The notes beneath the pieces were generated by a model. It made no database searches. It was not told where the DNA came from and saw only the letters and a program-made list of their open reading frames with translations. 46,602 nucleotides of DNA from Nitrosomonas sp. Its GTDB lineage: Bacteria; Pseudomonadota; Gammaproteobacteria; Burkholderiales; Nitrosomonadaceae. The position numbers were made by a program, and so were the translations under genes. The DNA lies in NCBI RefSeq assembly GCF_024282095.1, contig NZ_JAMWZS010000023.1, forward strand, positions 1 through 46,602, read 5' to 3'. This document shows, piece by piece, positions 9,980-20,795 of the stretch (the stretch's first letter is position 1; each line of letters begins with the position of its first letter).

Positions 9980-11368
<1,389 letters not shown>

Positions 11369-11390
11369 CTAAACTAAATACAAAAATGTT

Positions 11391-12275
11391 TTAAACAGCT
11401 GCCGCGCCCCCGACGATCTCTGACAATTCCTTGGTAATTGCAGCTTGCCGAGACTTGTTGTATATCAATGTTAATTCATCAATGACATTTCCAGCATTGT
11501 CTGATGCGGCCTTCATCGCAACCATTCTTGCAGATTGCTCAGATGCCATATTCTCTGCCACAGCCTGGTATATCAATGCTTCGACATACCGTATCATGAT
11601 ATCGTCTATCACAGGCTTTGCTTCAGGCTCATAAATGTAATCCCATGTTGTTTTTGGCTTGCTGTTACTTTGCTCATCGCTTTGCATGCGCTCATCGGTC
11701 AATGGAAGTAACTGCTCCATCACAGGCTCTTGTTTCATCGTATTGATAAAGCGATTATAAAAAATGTACACCCGATCAAACTGATCTTGCGTATAGCCAT
11801 CCAATACCACTTTGACTGCGCCGACGAGCCTCACTATATCAGGGGTATCACCAAGCCCGACAACCTGTGAAGTAACATTCGCGCCAATCCGACTCATAAA
11901 ACCCAAGCCTTTGTTACCGATACAACAAGCCTCAATTTGTTCACCTTCTGCTTGCCAGCGCTTCATTTGATTTAAAGTTTTGCGCAATACATTAGTGTTC
12001 AATCCACCGCACAGACCTTTATCCGAAGTCACTACGATGATACCAATTCGTTTGACGGTATCTCGTGCAATCAGAAATGGATGCCGATACTCGGTATTTG
12101 CCCGACTCATATGAGCTGCGACATTACGTATCTTTTCACCATACGGTCGCGCTTTTTTCATCCGATCTTGAGCCTTACGCATTTTAGACGCGGCCACCAT
12201 TTCCATAGCACGCGTAATCTTTTGCGTATTCTTTACACTCTTTATTTTATTGCGTATCTCTCTGCTGCCGGCCAT
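11391..12275 (-). CDS. atpG: ATP synthase F1 subunit gamma (rotor shaft)
   Basis: 294 residues. The N-terminal helix [20 protein letters not shown] and the C-terminal helix (about 240-294, [30 protein letters not shown] region) are the conserved coiled-coil shaft; the central Rossmann-like part contains [11 protein letters not shown]. Gamma turns inside the alpha3beta3 ring and passes torque from the c-ring. A short extra stretch, [18 protein letters not shown] near residue 195, lies in the variable region. It begins 4 bases after the end of atpA. Confidence 0.96.
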   Translation of the reverse strand: MAGSREIRNKIKSVKNTQKITRAMEMVAASKMRKAQDRMKKARPYGEKIRNVAAHMSRANTEYRHPFLIARDTVKRIGIIVVTSDKGLCGGLNTNVLRKTLNQMKRWQAEGEQIEACCIGNKGLGFMSRIGANVTSQVVGLGDTPDIVRLVGAVKVVLDGYTQDQFDRVYIFYNRFINTMKQEPVMEQLLPLTDERMQSDEQSNSKPKTTWDYIYEPEAKPVIDDIMIRYVEALIYQAVAENMASEQSARMVAMKAASDNAGNVIDELTLIYNKSRQAAITKELSEIVGGAAAV

Positions 12276-12279
12276 TTGC

Positions 12280-13821
12280 TTAATATGTTCCGTTTTGCTT
12301 AAATTCTTGAATCGCTGCTGTCAGCTCTTTTTCTGTTTCTGCATCAAGCTCTTTGCTTTTCTCTATTTTATCAAGAATGCCGCCATGCTGACCGCGCACA
12401 TAACTTTTTAATGCAGATTCGAATGCCAGTGCTCGATTCACTTCCACATCATCAAAATATCCATTATTGACCGCAAATAAAGTGAGCGCCATTTCAGAAA
12501 CACTGAGTGTTGCATACTGAGGTTGCTTCATGAGTTCAGTTGCCATTTTTCCACGTTCCAGCTGTTTACGTGTCGCTTCATCTAAATCCGACGCAAACTG
12601 AGCAAATGCAGCTAATTCTCTGTATTGTGCTAATGCCAGACGTATACCGCCACCCAATTTTTTAATAACTTTAGTTTGTGCTGCCCCCCCCACACGGGAA
12701 ACTGACACGCCGGCATTGATTGCAGGACGAATACCTGCATTGAATAAATCTGTTTCAAGAAATATTTGCCCATCTGTAATTGAAATCACATTAGTTGGCA
12801 CGAAAGCGGTCACATCACCAGCTTGTGTTTCAATGATTGGAAGTGCAGTCAACGATCCAGTTTTACCTTTTACTTCACCGTTTGTCGCTTTTTCGACATA
12901 TGCTGCGCTTACTCTAGCTGCTCTCTCAAGCAAGCGTGAATGTAAGTAGAACACATCACCTGGATATGCTTCACGTCCAGGTGGACGTCTTAAAAGTAAG
13001 GAAATTTGCCGATACGCCCATGCTTGCTTAGTTAAATCATCATAAACAATTAATGCATCCTGACCTTTATCACGAAAATATTCACCCATGGTACAGCCTG
13101 AATATGGTGCAATAAATTGCATTGCTGCTGATTCTGATGCCGTTGCCGCCACCACGATGGTGTATGCCATTGCACCGTGTTCTTCCAATTTTCGAACTAC
13201 GTTAGCAATTGATGATGCCTTTTGTCCGACCGCAACATATATACAAAACATGTTTTGGCCTTTTTGATTAAGAATCGCATCAATAGCTACTGCAGTTTTT
13301 CCAGTCTGACGATCACCAATGATCAATTCGCGCTGCCCACGTCCAACCGGCACCATGGAATCCACTGACTTCAGTCCTGTTTGCACAGGCTGATCAACAG
13401 ATTGTCGCCAAATAACACCCGGTGCAATTTTTTCAATCGGCTCTGATCTTACTGCTGTAATAGGCCCTTTACCATCTATTGGCTGTCCTAGTGCATTAAC
13501 AACGCGTCCCAGCAAGCCTTCTCCAACTGGTACTTCAAGTATACGTCCGGTACATTTGACTGTATCCCCTTCACGGAGGTGTTCATAAGCTCCCATGATA
13601 ACGGCGCCCACAGAATCCCGTTCAAGATTCAATGCTAAGCCGAAGGTATTACCAGGAAACTCAAGCATTTCTCCTTGCATTACATCGGACAAACCATGAA
13701 TGCGCACAATACCGTCTGTTACAGAAACAATCGTTCCCTGCGTACGAACTTCTGCTGTATCAACAAGTCCTTCTATCCTTTGTTTAATCAGTTCACTGAT
13801 TTCGGATGGATTTAACTGCAT
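12280..13821 (-). CDS. atpA: ATP synthase F1 subunit alpha
   Basis: 513 residues, typical. Non-catalytic nucleotide-binding subunit with Walker A GDRQTGKT (residues 169-176), [23 protein letters not shown], and the arginine-finger region [12 protein letters not shown] near residue 370. The N-terminal 25 residues ([18 protein letters not shown]) bind the delta subunit at the top of the stator. Alpha alternates with beta in the F1 head. It is followed by atpG within 4 bases and preceded by atpH by 12 bases. Confidence 0.98.
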   Translation of the reverse strand: MQLNPSEISELIKQRIEGLVDTAEVRTQGTIVSVTDGIVRIHGLSDVMQGEMLEFPGNTFGLALNLERDSVGAVIMGAYEHLREGDTVKCTGRILEVPVGEGLLGRVVNALGQPIDGKGPITAVRSEPIEKIAPGVIWRQSVDQPVQTGLKSVDSMVPVGRGQRELIIGDRQTGKTAVAIDAILNQKGQNMFCIYVAVGQKASSIANVVRKLEEHGAMAYTIVVAATASESAAMQFIAPYSGCTMGEYFRDKGQDALIVYDDLTKQAWAYRQISLLLRRPPGREAYPGDVFYLHSRLLERAARVSAAYVEKATNGEVKGKTGSLTALPIIETQAGDVTAFVPTNVISITDGQIFLETDLFNAGIRPAINAGVSVSRVGGAAQTKVIKKLGGGIRLALAQYRELAAFAQFASDLDEATRKQLERGKMATELMKQPQYATLSVSEMALTLFAVNNGYFDDVEVNRALAFESALKSYVRGQHGGILDKIEKSKELDAETEKELTAAIQEFKQNGTY

Positions 13822-13833
13822 TTCATTTAACTC

Positions 13834-14370
13834 CTAGCTTTTAAGTGCAAAGGCCATGACTTCAAGTTTACCGCGAACTGAAGCATCAAGAATCTCATCA
13901 CCAATTTCAACTTTAATACCGCCTATTAATTCAGGATCTACACTCACTTGAGCTTCTATCTTGCGCTTAAATTTTTGTTCGAGATCATCAACCAGTTTTT
14001 TTAATTGCTTGCTTTCCATTGGAAATGCGCTAACAATTTTCGCTTCCACAACTCCTTCGTGCTGCGCTTTCAATTGTTCAAATAATTGACTTATTTGAGG
14101 TAGCACAAGTATCCGTTTGTTCTCTACTAGCATTATTACTAAATTACGTGCATCAGAACTAAATTTACTTCGCCCAATCTCCAGAAATATTTCACTGAGC
14201 TGCTTCGCAGAAACCACCGGATTACCAATGAGCAGCTTTACTTGATCATTTTCTGCAATTTCTGATGCGAACTGCAGCATTTTTGACCATTGAGGCAAAC
14301 TATTATTGACAACGCCTAATTTAAACACTGCCTCTGCATAAGGCCTTGCAACTGTAATCGCTTCGGCCAT
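13834..14370 (-). CDS. atpH: ATP synthase F1 subunit delta (stator cap)
   Basis: 178 residues. It starts MAEAITVARPYAEAVFKLG, the family signature, with a six-helix N-terminal domain (1-105) that binds alpha, then a beta-containing C-terminal domain (EAKIVSAFPMESKQLKKL) ending in the conserved IGGIKVEIGDEILDASVRGKL. It links the b-subunit dimer to the top of F1. The ATG overlaps the last base of the atpF stop codon, so the two are probably translationally coupled. Confidence 0.95.
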   Translation of the reverse strand: MAEAITVARPYAEAVFKLGVVNNSLPQWSKMLQFASEIAENDQVKLLIGNPVVSAKQLSEIFLEIGRSKFSSDARNLVIMLVENKRILVLPQISQLFEQLKAQHEGVVEAKIVSAFPMESKQLKKLVDDLEQKFKRKIEAQVSVDPELIGGIKVEIGDEILDASVRGKLEVMAFALKS

Positions 14371-14843
14371 TATCTTAGATCTTCCTCAATTGAAGCAAGC
14401 ATATCAGCATGCGCCTTAGCATCGACTTCCCGACGCAAAATTTTTGCCGCACCAGCAACTGCCAATTGTGCAACATGTTGGCGCAATGCTTCTTTTGCAC
14501 TAAACATCTCATGCTCTATATCTGCCTTAGCGCCAGCAATTATTCGATCACCTTCCTCTTTTGCCGTTCTTTTAGCCTCTTCAACAACTTCCGTAGCCCG
14601 TTTTTCAGCTTGCAAAATTATTTCTGAGGCCCGCTGTTTAGCTTCTTTCAATACATCAGATGAGCGCTGACTTGCCAATTCCAATTCATGTCGACCGCGC
14701 TCCCCAGCGGCCAGACCATCAGCAATTGTTTTTTGACGCTCTTCTATTGCACGCAGCAACGGTGGCCATACATACTTAACAGTGAACCAAATAAATACCG
14801 AAAAGGCTATCGCCTGAGAAATTAAAGTAAAGTTAATATTCAT
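14370..14843 (-). CDS. atpF: ATP synthase Fo subunit b (peripheral stalk)
   Basis: 157 residues. One N-terminal membrane helix (residues 4-24, FTLISQAIAFSVFIWFTVKY) containing the conserved WPPL exit motif, followed by a long, charged, Ala/Glu/Lys/Arg-rich helix (about 35-150) that forms a right-handed coiled-coil dimer. It connects subunit a in the membrane to delta on F1 and stops the head from turning. A single b gene is present, with no b' paralogue, as in other non-photosynthetic proteobacteria. Confidence 0.95.
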   Translation of the reverse strand: MNINFTLISQAIAFSVFIWFTVKYVWPPLLRAIEERQKTIADGLAAGERGRHELELASQRSSDVLKEAKQRASEIILQAEKRATEVVEEAKRTAKEEGDRIIAGAKADIEHEMFSAKEALRQHVAQLAVAGAAKILRREVDAKAHADMLASIEEDLR

Positions 14844-14883
14844 GACAAGCCTGTAATATCTGATCTAAACCACAACAACATTA

Positions 14884-15171
<288 letters not shown>

Positions 15172-15211
15172 TTAAGATTAATAATATGCAACAAAAATAA
15201 AGCTTCTAAAT

Positions 15212-16021
15212 TTAATGAGATTCATGTGCCATGGATATATATACCACCGTCAGCATCATGAAGATAAATGCTTGCAAGGTAACTATCAAGATATGAAATA
15301 TCGCCCAACCCGCCCCGAGTATTGAACCAAAGATTGTACCTGACACTCCGGTTGCTGCCCACATACCCAATAACAGGAAAATAATTTCACCTGCATAGAT
15401 ATTCCCAAAAAGTCGCAGAGAATGAGACAAAGGTTTGGATACATATTCTATAAAATTAAATAGCAGATTCAGTATCCACAACAACGGACTTTTCCCAAAT
15501 GGCGTACAAAAGAGCTCATGCATCCAACCGCCCCACCCCTTGACCTTTACATTAAAGAAAAGCATCAGGAACCATATTGAAAGGGCCAGCGCAAAAGTTG
15601 TGTTGACATCCGTAGTTGGCACTATTTTCCAGTTGTGCAGACCAAATGCATGTTCCAAGATCCACGCCATAATGTCTATTGGCAGAATATCCATAGCATT
15701 CATCATCAGCACCCATACAAATATTGTTAGCGCTGTTGGCGCAACAAACACATGCCGGTTACCATGAAATGTATTCTTCACCTCATTATCTATGAACTCG
15801 ACAGCAAGCTCGACAAATGCCTGACTCTTCGATGGCACGCCAGATGTTGCTTTGCGCACAATCAGCCATATAAACCCAAGACTGATAACACCAAGAATCA
15901 CGGATGTAACCAGCGTATCAACATGCAGAACCCAGAACGAGCCTTCGCCGACTTGCGCCGTTAAATAGGTCAGATGATGATCAATGTATGATGTTGGAGT
16001 AAGTTCTGTATCCGATGCCAT
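15212..16021 (-). CDS. atpB: ATP synthase Fo subunit a
   Basis: 269 residues, multi-helical membrane protein. The essential arginine that faces the c-ring lies in [16 protein letters not shown] (about residue 200), and the C-terminal [17 protein letters not shown] helix supplies the other proton half-channel. The N-terminal segment [16 protein letters not shown] is the beta/gamma-proteobacterial pattern. It provides both half-channels for protons. It is the second gene of the operon after atpI and is followed by atpE after 55 bases. Confidence 0.96.
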   Translation of the reverse strand: MASDTELTPTSYIDHHLTYLTAQVGEGSFWVLHVDTLVTSVILGVISLGFIWLIVRKATSGVPSKSQAFVELAVEFIDNEVKNTFHGNRHVFVAPTALTIFVWVLMMNAMDILPIDIMAWILEHAFGLHNWKIVPTTDVNTTFALALSIWFLMLFFNVKVKGWGGWMHELFCTPFGKSPLLWILNLLFNFIEYVSKPLSHSLRLFGNIYAGEIIFLLLGMWAATGVSGTIFGSILGAGWAIFHILIVTLQAFIFMMLTVVYISMAHESH

Positions 16022-16049
16022 GCGTACCTGCTCTATTTCTACTATTAAT

Positions 16050-16430
16050 TCACCTTGTTTTTATATTATCAGATACAAACAACGCCATGCTATGAGCCAA
16101 AACAGTAAGGATAAATGTTCCGATGAATGCGAATGCATTAACACTTTCAAAATTCTTGAACACTACCCACAGCAAAATCACAATTAAGCCTATCTTAACA
16201 ATTTCAGCTCTAATTGCAGTTCTAATTGCCGCATCAGCTGTATACCCTTTATGATGGGAGATAATTATTGCAAACACTGCGGAGGATATCAAACTAACCA
16301 TTCCTCCTAGAATTGCTGATACTGCACTTTGCAAATCAGACAAAAAAACAAAAATAATCACCACAACCAGAGTTAGAAGCAACTGCACTCTTAGCACAAA
16401 ACTTAACGGTCTATTTTTTATCCAAGACAT
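16050..16430 (-). CDS. atpI: ATP synthase subunit I (assembly accessory)
   Basis: 126 residues with four predicted membrane helices (about 10-29, 33-54, 72-91, 97-116), the AtpI/Unc1 architecture; it contains the family-like [17 protein letters not shown]. AtpI is not a stoichiometric subunit but helps assemble the c-ring. It is the first gene of the operon, just downstream of the promoter candidate at 16488-16516. The ATG at 16430 has only a weak ribosome binding site, fitting the low expression expected of this gene relative to atpB and atpE. Confidence 0.88.
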   Translation of the reverse strand: MSWIKNRPLSFVLRVQLLLTLVVVIIFVFLSDLQSAVSAILGGMVSLISSAVFAIIISHHKGYTADAAIRTAIRAEIVKIGLIVILLWVVFKNFESVNAFAFIGTFILTVLAHSMALFVSDNIKTR

Positions 16431-16487
16431 ACCATTTCTATCTTAGGAACAGACAGCGTTGATTATCTGCACTCAAAAAAAGGGCTA

Positions 16488-16516
16488 ATACTAGCTTACT
16501 TAAGCTGTTCAGTCAA
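16488..16516 (-). promoter_or_regulatory. Probable sigma70-type promoter of the atp operon
   Basis: On the minus strand TTGACT (16516-16511) and TAGTAT (16493-16488) are 17 bases apart, close to the ideal promoter. The start point would be near 16481, about 50 bases before the atpI ATG. Confidence 0.6.
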
Positions 16517-16730
16517 TGTACAAATCGAGATCTGCTAGAGAACAAAAAAGACTACTTTGGCTTTTAGCAAATGATTTGATCGGATTATCCGGATGGAATC
16601 CAGATAAGTACCGTGATCCAAAAAAACCGACTACTCTGTTAAGGGATAAGCCAAACTGCTCAGCGGCCTTAAAGTTATCAATACCATCATGAGAATTTTT
16701 TAGAAAACCCTGGCAAAGATACGGTAGCAT
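16509..16730 (-). CDS. Doubtful ORF, 73 codons
   Basis: Reads as a soluble peptide with a possible helix-turn-helix-like stretch (FKAAEQFGLSLNRVVGFF, about 20-37) and ends inside the atp promoter candidate. I recognise no family. It could be a remnant of a gene once upstream of atpI, or a chance frame. No clear ribosome binding site. Listed only because nothing else fills this region. Confidence 0.2.
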   Translation of the reverse strand: MLPYLCQGFLKNSHDGIDNFKAAEQFGLSLNRVVGFFGSRYLSGFHPDNPIKSFAKSQSSLFCSLADLDLYID

Positions 16731-16733
16731 AGC

Positions 16734-16749
16734 GTCATTTTAAAATGAC
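16734..16749. promoter_or_regulatory. 16-bp perfect palindrome upstream of argJ
   Basis: GTCATTTT followed directly by AAAATGAC, ending 13 bases before the argJ ATG. It overlaps the place where a ribosome binding site would sit, and argJ has no recognisable one. It does not match the ArgR box (TGAAT-n4-ATTCA polarity is reversed). Operator or RNA hairpin are both possible. Confidence 0.4.
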
Positions 16750-16762
16750 TTGATTATTTACC

Positions 16763-17989
16763 ATGCCTGTTAATATTTCTCCCCTACTCCCCGAACAACT
16801 CTCGCCCGTCGATGGTGTAACTCTTGGCATTTTTGAGGCCGGTATTAAAAAGCCTGATCGTAAGGATTTGCTGGTGATGGTGCTAGATGAAGGCACGAAA
16901 GTCGCCGGTGTTTTTACCCAGAATCGATTTTGTGCTGCGCCGGTGATTGTGGCAAAGCAACATTTAGCGCAGCCGCCCATTCGCGCCCTGCTGATAAATA
17001 CCGGCAATGCCAATGCCGGGACTGGTGAATCAGGAATACAGCATGCGCTGGCGACCTGTTCTGAACTAGCCAGACTATTGGGCTGCACGGCGCAGCAGGT
17101 ATTGCCGTTTTCAACGGGCGTGATCATGGAGCCATTGCCGGTAGACAGGATTGTCAAAGGCCTGCCCTCGGCCGTTGCTAATTGCAGAACGGATAACTGG
17201 TTTGCCGCAGCGCAGGCGATCATGACCACGGATATCGTACCGAAAGCGGCATCCCAGCGGTTAGAGATTGATGGAAAAACAGTGACGGTTACCGGCATCG
17301 CCAAAGGCTCCGGCATGATCCGCCCGAATATGGCGACCATGCTGGGTTATGTTGCGACCGACGCGGTCATCAGTCAGGATTTGCTACAGGAGATAGTGCA
17401 ATACGCCGCGGATCATTCGTTCAATCGCATCACGGTGGACGGCGATACTTCCACCAATGATGCGTTCATCGTACTGGCTACCGGGAAAGCTGGGCACAGC
17501 GAAATTACCCTGCAAAGTAGCAAAGAATTTAATCAGTTGCAGCAAGCCATTACCGCTGTTGCTGTCGAACTGGCGAAAATGATTGTACGTGATGGTGAAG
17601 GTGCAACCAAGTTTATTACCGTGCAAGTGGATGCTGGCAAGAACACGGATGAATGCACCAATGTAGCTTATGCGATCGCACATTCGCCATTGGTCAAAAC
17701 CGCTTTCTTCGCATCCGATCCGAATCTGGGGAGGATTCTGGCAGCGATTGGATATGCCGGAATTGATGATCTGGATGTGAGTGGCATTCAACTCTACTTG
17801 GATGATGTGCTGGTTGCGGAAAAAGGCGGCAGAGCAGCGCATTATCGCGAAGAGGATGGACAACGCGTGATGAATCAGTCTGAGATTACCGTGCGTGTCG
17901 TGCTGAATCGCGGTTCAGCATCTACTACTGTCTGGACCTGCGATTTTTCTTATGATTACGTCAAGATTAATGCGAGCTATCGCAGTTAA
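16763..17989 (+). CDS. argJ: Glutamate N-acetyltransferase / amino-acid acetyltransferase
   Basis: 408 residues. ArgJ moves the acetyl group from N-acetylornithine to glutamate and, in bifunctional forms, also uses acetyl-CoA, closing the cyclic arginine pathway. The proenzyme cuts itself before the nucleophilic Thr in the motif [14 protein letters not shown] (about residues 178-191). Other motifs are [32 protein letters not shown] and the C-terminal [12 protein letters not shown]. The N-terminus [17 protein letters not shown] is normal and no ATG lies upstream in frame. The gene precedes DUF815 by 12 bases. Its codons look more GC-rich than the atp genes. It supplies arginine, a substrate of the cyanophycin synthetases encoded 7-12 kb downstream. 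Confidence 0.96.
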   Translation: MPVNISPLLPEQLSPVDGVTLGIFEAGIKKPDRKDLLVMVLDEGTKVAGVFTQNRFCAAPVIVAKQHLAQPPIRALLINTGNANAGTGESGIQHALATCSELARLLGCTAQQVLPFSTGVIMEPLPVDRIVKGLPSAVANCRTDNWFAAAQAIMTTDIVPKAASQRLEIDGKTVTVTGIAKGSGMIRPNMATMLGYVATDAVISQDLLQEIVQYAADHSFNRITVDGDTSTNDAFIVLATGKAGHSEITLQSSKEFNQLQQAITAVAVELAKMIVRDGEGATKFITVQVDAGKNTDECTNVAYAIAHSPLVKTAFFASDPNLGRILAAIGYAGIDDLDVSGIQLYLDDVLVAEKGGRAAHYREEDGQRVMNQSEITVRVVLNRGSASTTVWTCDFSYDYVKINASYRS

Positions 17990-18001
17990 GATCAGTATTC
18001 C

Positions 18002-18883
18002 ATGAATGATTTCGACAAACTCTATGAGCGGGCAGACAAGCTGCTTGATCTTATGGAAAAACTTCTGCCACCAGCGCCACCAGATCCTGACTGGCAATCA
18101 GCGATTGCTTTTCGTTGGCGCAAACAGGGCAATACTGGATATATCCAGTCGATTGCACACCTTCATCGAATTACGTTAGATGCATTATGTGGCATTGCCG
18201 ATCAAAAGCAGCGGATTGATCAGAATACGCAACAGTTTGTGCAGGGATTTTCTGCCAATAATGTGTTGCTGACAGGCGCGCGTGGTACGGGAAAATCCTC
18301 ACTGATTAAGGCATTACTGAATAAATATGCAAACGATGGGCTGCGCCTGATCGAAGTGGAAAAGCACCATCTCGTCGATCTGCATGACATCGTGGAAAAG
18401 ATTTATCAGCGCCCGGAGCGCTTTATTTTGTTTTGTGATGATTTGTCTTTTGAAACCGACGAACCGGGTTATAAGGCGCTGAAAGTGGTGCTGGATGGAT
18501 CGATCGCTACGGTTTCCGATAATGTTCTGATCTATGCCACATCCAATCGGCGTCACATGGTACCAGAATTTATGCGCGACAATCTCGATACGCGACATAT
18601 TGGTGAGGAAGTGCATCCTAGTGAAACGATAGAAGAAAAAATTTCCTTGTCGGAGCGCTTTGGTTTGTGGGTGTCGTTTTATCCTTTCGACCAGGAGCAC
18701 TATCTGGAGATAGTGCGTTACTGGTTGGCTTATTTTGGCATCCATGAAATGACTTCTCTAGCACGCACCGAAGCTTTGCAATGGGCACTGGAGCGCGGTT
18801 CGCGTAGCGGACGGGTGGCTTGGCAATTTGCACGGGATCTGGCCGGTAGGCAAAAGTCGGTTGGTAACAATCCATGCCAGTGA
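18002..18883 (+). CDS. DUF815 family ATP-binding protein
   Basis: 293-residue AAA-type ATPase of the DUF815 family. Walker A GARGTGKS at residues 92-99, Walker B ILFCDDLSF with Asp146 and Asp147, and a sensor-like stretch YATSNRRHMVPEFM near residue 180. It has an N-terminal helical region (1-80) and a C-terminal helical lid ending in SRSGRVAWQFARDLAG. The family is widespread in proteobacteria and commonly found beside argJ, Nudix and yacG genes, but its cellular role is not established to my knowledge. It overlaps the next gene by 10 bases, suggesting a single transcript argJ-DUF815-nudix/thiE. Confidence 0.9.
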   Translation: MNDFDKLYERADKLLDLMEKLLPPAPPDPDWQSAIAFRWRKQGNTGYIQSIAHLHRITLDALCGIADQKQRIDQNTQQFVQGFSANNVLLTGARGTGKSSLIKALLNKYANDGLRLIEVEKHHLVDLHDIVEKIYQRPERFILFCDDLSFETDEPGYKALKVVLDGSIATVSDNVLIYATSNRRHMVPEFMRDNLDTRHIGEEVHPSETIEEKISLSERFGLWVSFYPFDQEHYLEIVRYWLAYFGIHEMTSLARTEALQWALERGSRSGRVAWQFARDLAGRQKSVGNNPCQ

Positions 18884-19884
18884 ACCATTTATTCACACCT
18901 ATTAATGAATCAACACCAATCGTCGAAGTTGTCGCGGCTGTAATTTTGCGACCGGATGGTCAGTTTTTACTGACGCGCCGACCTGGAGGCAAAATCTATT
19001 CCGGTTATTGGGAATTTCCCGGTGGCAAGGTTGAAAAAAACGAATCACTGCTGCACGCGCTGGAACGTGAATTGTGGGAAGAATTAGGTGTTCATATTCG
19101 CCACGCCCATCCCTGGATAACACGAGTTTTCACTTACTCACATGCAACGGTGCGCTTGCATTTTTTTCGTGTGGTGGAATGGGAAGGTAGGCTTTCACCG
19201 AGGGAAAAACAAGGTTTGTTCTGGCAATTACCTCATCAGGTTGCGGTATCTCCTATCCTGCCCGCCAACGGACCTATTTTGCAAGCGCTTTTGCTGCCAC
19301 CAGTCTATGCCATTACACAGGCAACGCAGATCGGTATTGAGTCTGCGCTGATACAAATTGAACAAGCATTACAAAATGGATTACGTTTGCTGCAGGTCCG
19401 CGAGAAGCACATGGCGCAAGATTCGTTACGGGAATTTTCAACGCAAGTGCTTGCACTTGCGCGCGCTTATCAGGCAAGAGTGCTGATAAACAGCGATGCA
19501 GTGTTAGCCCGCGAAATCGGTGCCGATGGTGTGCACTTTACGTCATCACAACTCATGTCATTGCCATGCCGCCCTGATCTGGAATATGGCGTATGTGGCG
19601 CATCCTGTCACAATGCAGAGGAACTTTTTGCTGCGGAGCAATTGGGGCTCGATTTTGTTGTGTTGAGTCCGGTTCAAACTACACTCAGTCACCCAGAACT
19701 ATCTCCATTGGGCTGGAGAAGATTTGCCACGCTGATCCGAGACTATTCATTACCGGTGTATGCATTGGGTGGGTTACACCAAGAAGATTTGACGATAGCT
19801 CAGGAAATGGGGGCACATGGAATAGCGATGATGCGCGGGATCGTAAGTCCGTTAAGTAATCCCCCCTGCGACGTAGCATGCTGA
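18874..19884 (+). CDS. Nudix hydrolase fused to a ThiE-like TIM-barrel domain
   Basis: 336-residue two-domain protein. Residues 15-140 form a MutT-like Nudix domain with a complete Nudix box at 51-73 (Gly51, Glu57, Arg65-Glu66, Glu69-Glu70, Gly72). Residues 145-335 resemble thiamine-phosphate synthase ThiE: LQVREK, VLINSDAVLA, GVHF, GASCHN and LSPVQTT-SHPE followed by PVYALGG. The fusion is common in beta- and gammaproteobacteria, where the Nudix half probably removes 8-oxo-dGTP; whether the ThiE half makes thiamine phosphate or a damaged-metabolite product is open. It overlaps the DUF815 gene by 10 bases and converges on yacG with a 5-base gap. Confidence 0.92.
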   Translation: MPVNHLFTPINESTPIVEVVAAVILRPDGQFLLTRRPGGKIYSGYWEFPGGKVEKNESLLHALERELWEELGVHIRHAHPWITRVFTYSHATVRLHFFRVVEWEGRLSPREKQGLFWQLPHQVAVSPILPANGPILQALLLPPVYAITQATQIGIESALIQIEQALQNGLRLLQVREKHMAQDSLREFSTQVLALARAYQARVLINSDAVLAREIGADGVHFTSSQLMSLPCRPDLEYGVCGASCHNAEELFAAEQLGLDFVVLSPVQTTLSHPELSPLGWRRFATLIRDYSLPVYALGGLHQEDLTIAQEMGAHGIAMMRGIVSPLSNPPCDVAC

Positions 19885-19889
19885 ACAAC

Positions 19890-20078
19890 TCAATCTTTTT
19901 CTTCCTGTTTTTTTTCAGGCTCTGTCGACTCTGGAATCCGATAAGATTCTTGCGCCCATTGGGACAAATCGTTTATTTTGCAACGTTCAGAACAAAATGG
20001 GCGGAAACGATTATGTGACTCCCATACCACTTTTTTACAACATTGAGGACAATTGACGATGCGTGTGCGTTGTTGCAT
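19890..20078 (-). CDS. yacG: Zinc protein YacG (DNA gyrase inhibitor)
   Basis: 62 residues with one zinc finger: Cys10, Cys13, Cys29 and Cys33 (CPQC ... FCSERC), then the family's DLSQWA motif and an acidic, disordered C-terminal tail. E. coli YacG binds GyrB and inhibits DNA gyrase. In most relatives yacG sits next to zapD and coaE; here those lie 9 kb away at 29254-30730, with the sigma factor and cyanophycin genes between. It converges with the Nudix-ThiE gene and diverges from the sigma factor gene. Confidence 0.93.
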   Translation of the reverse strand: MQQRTRIVNCPQCCKKVVWESHNRFRPFCSERCKINDLSQWAQESYRIPESTEPEKKQEEKD

Positions 20079-20157
20079 AAAAACAACTCATTGTTTTAAA
20101 TAGTTTTTAGATTACCGTCTATTCAGTAAAATATGAATAGAATAGCTCTTAAAGTCA

Positions 20158-20179
20158 TTGTACGAAAGATTTCGTACAA
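20158..20179. promoter_or_regulatory. 22-bp dyad between yacG and the sigma factor
   Basis: Perfect inverted repeat TTGTACGAAA (20158-20167), 2-base spacer, TTTCGTACAA (20170-20179). The tight spacer suits a dimeric regulator operator. The T/A-rich tract after it (20180-20200) also allows a terminator reading rightwards. It lies about 40 bases before the sigma factor start and near the left edge of the inserted block. Confidence 0.45.
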
Positions 20180-20219
20180 ATTAATTTTAATTTTTTAAAT
20201 ATAAGCAAAGGTTGGTGCC

Positions 20220-20795
20220 CTGGCTACTCGACAAGAACTTTCAGATTTTCTGACCGAAACCGAAAGGCGTGCATATAAACAGGCCTGGTTTGCGGTTCAT
20301 GATGAACATGTGGCATTGGATATCGTGCAAGATTCCATGATGAAACTCACACAAAAATATGCTTCGAAACCGATCGAAGAGCTTCCACTTTTGTTTCAGC
20401 GTATCCTGCAGAATACCATTCGCGATTACTATCGCCGACAAAAAATCCGCTCATTATGGACGACGCTGTTTTCGGCATTTACGCCCGGTGACCGGGATAA
20501 AAATCAGGAAGATTTCGATATTCTCGAAACTTTGCAGATAAAACAGGAATCCAACTTTGCTAAAGAACCTGATGCGCAATTAGAGAGCGCGCAACTGATT
20601 GGTTTAATAGAAAAAGCTATGGAAATTCTTCCGGCACGTCAACGCGAAGCGTTCATACTGCGTTACTGGGAAGAAATGAGTTTAGCGGAGACTGCTGTAA
20701 TTATGAAATGTTCGGAAGGAAGTGTAAAAACACACTGCTCTCGTGCAGTCCATACATTGGCCAAAATACTCGGGGAGAAAGGGGTTAAATTATGA
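20220..20795 (+). CDS. Sigma-70 family RNA polymerase sigma factor, CTG start
   Basis: ECF-like two-domain sigma factor, 191 residues if read from CTG at 20220 (M)ATRQELSDFL. The nearest conventional start is GTG at 20310, which would remove 30 residues of region 2, although the frame upstream (ERRAYKQAWFAVHDEHVALDIVQDS, split here by the GTG codon) reads as authentic sigma region 2.1-2.2. AAAGG at 20207-20211 is at 8-base spacing from the CTG, and the frame is closed by TAA just upstream. Region 4 (LPARQREAFILRYWEEMSLAETA ... SVKTH) has the helix-turn-helix for the -35 box. The stop overlaps the next gene by 4 bases (ATGA), typical of sigma factor with its membrane partner. Confidence 0.88.
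   Translation: MATRQELSDFLTETERRAYKQAWFAVHDEHVALDIVQDSMMKLTQKYASKPIEELPLLFQRILQNTIRDYYRRQKIRSLWTTLFSAFTPGDRDKNQEDFDILETLQIKQESNFAKEPDAQLESAQLIGLIEKAMEILPARQREAFILRYWEEMSLAETAVIMKCSEGSVKTHCSRAVHTLAKILGEKGVKL

Larger units (their letters stand above)
16431..16762. other. Divergent intergenic region atpI / argJ (332 bp)
   Basis: Holds the atp promoter candidate (16488-16516), a doubtful 73-codon minus-strand frame (16509-16730) and a 16-bp perfect palindrome close to argJ (16734-16749). parB, often upstream of atpI in proteobacteria, is not here. Confidence 0.5.

Noticed and set aside
16734-16749. ArgR box upstream of argJ
   Set aside because: The palindrome GTCATTTT/AAAATGAC has the opposite polarity to the TGAAT/ATTCA half-sites of the known ArgR operator.
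16735-17340. 201-codon minus-strand ORF antisense to argJ
   Set aside because: The plus strand encodes a complete ArgJ with all motifs. The antisense frame has no family features and is a by-product of argJ codon use.
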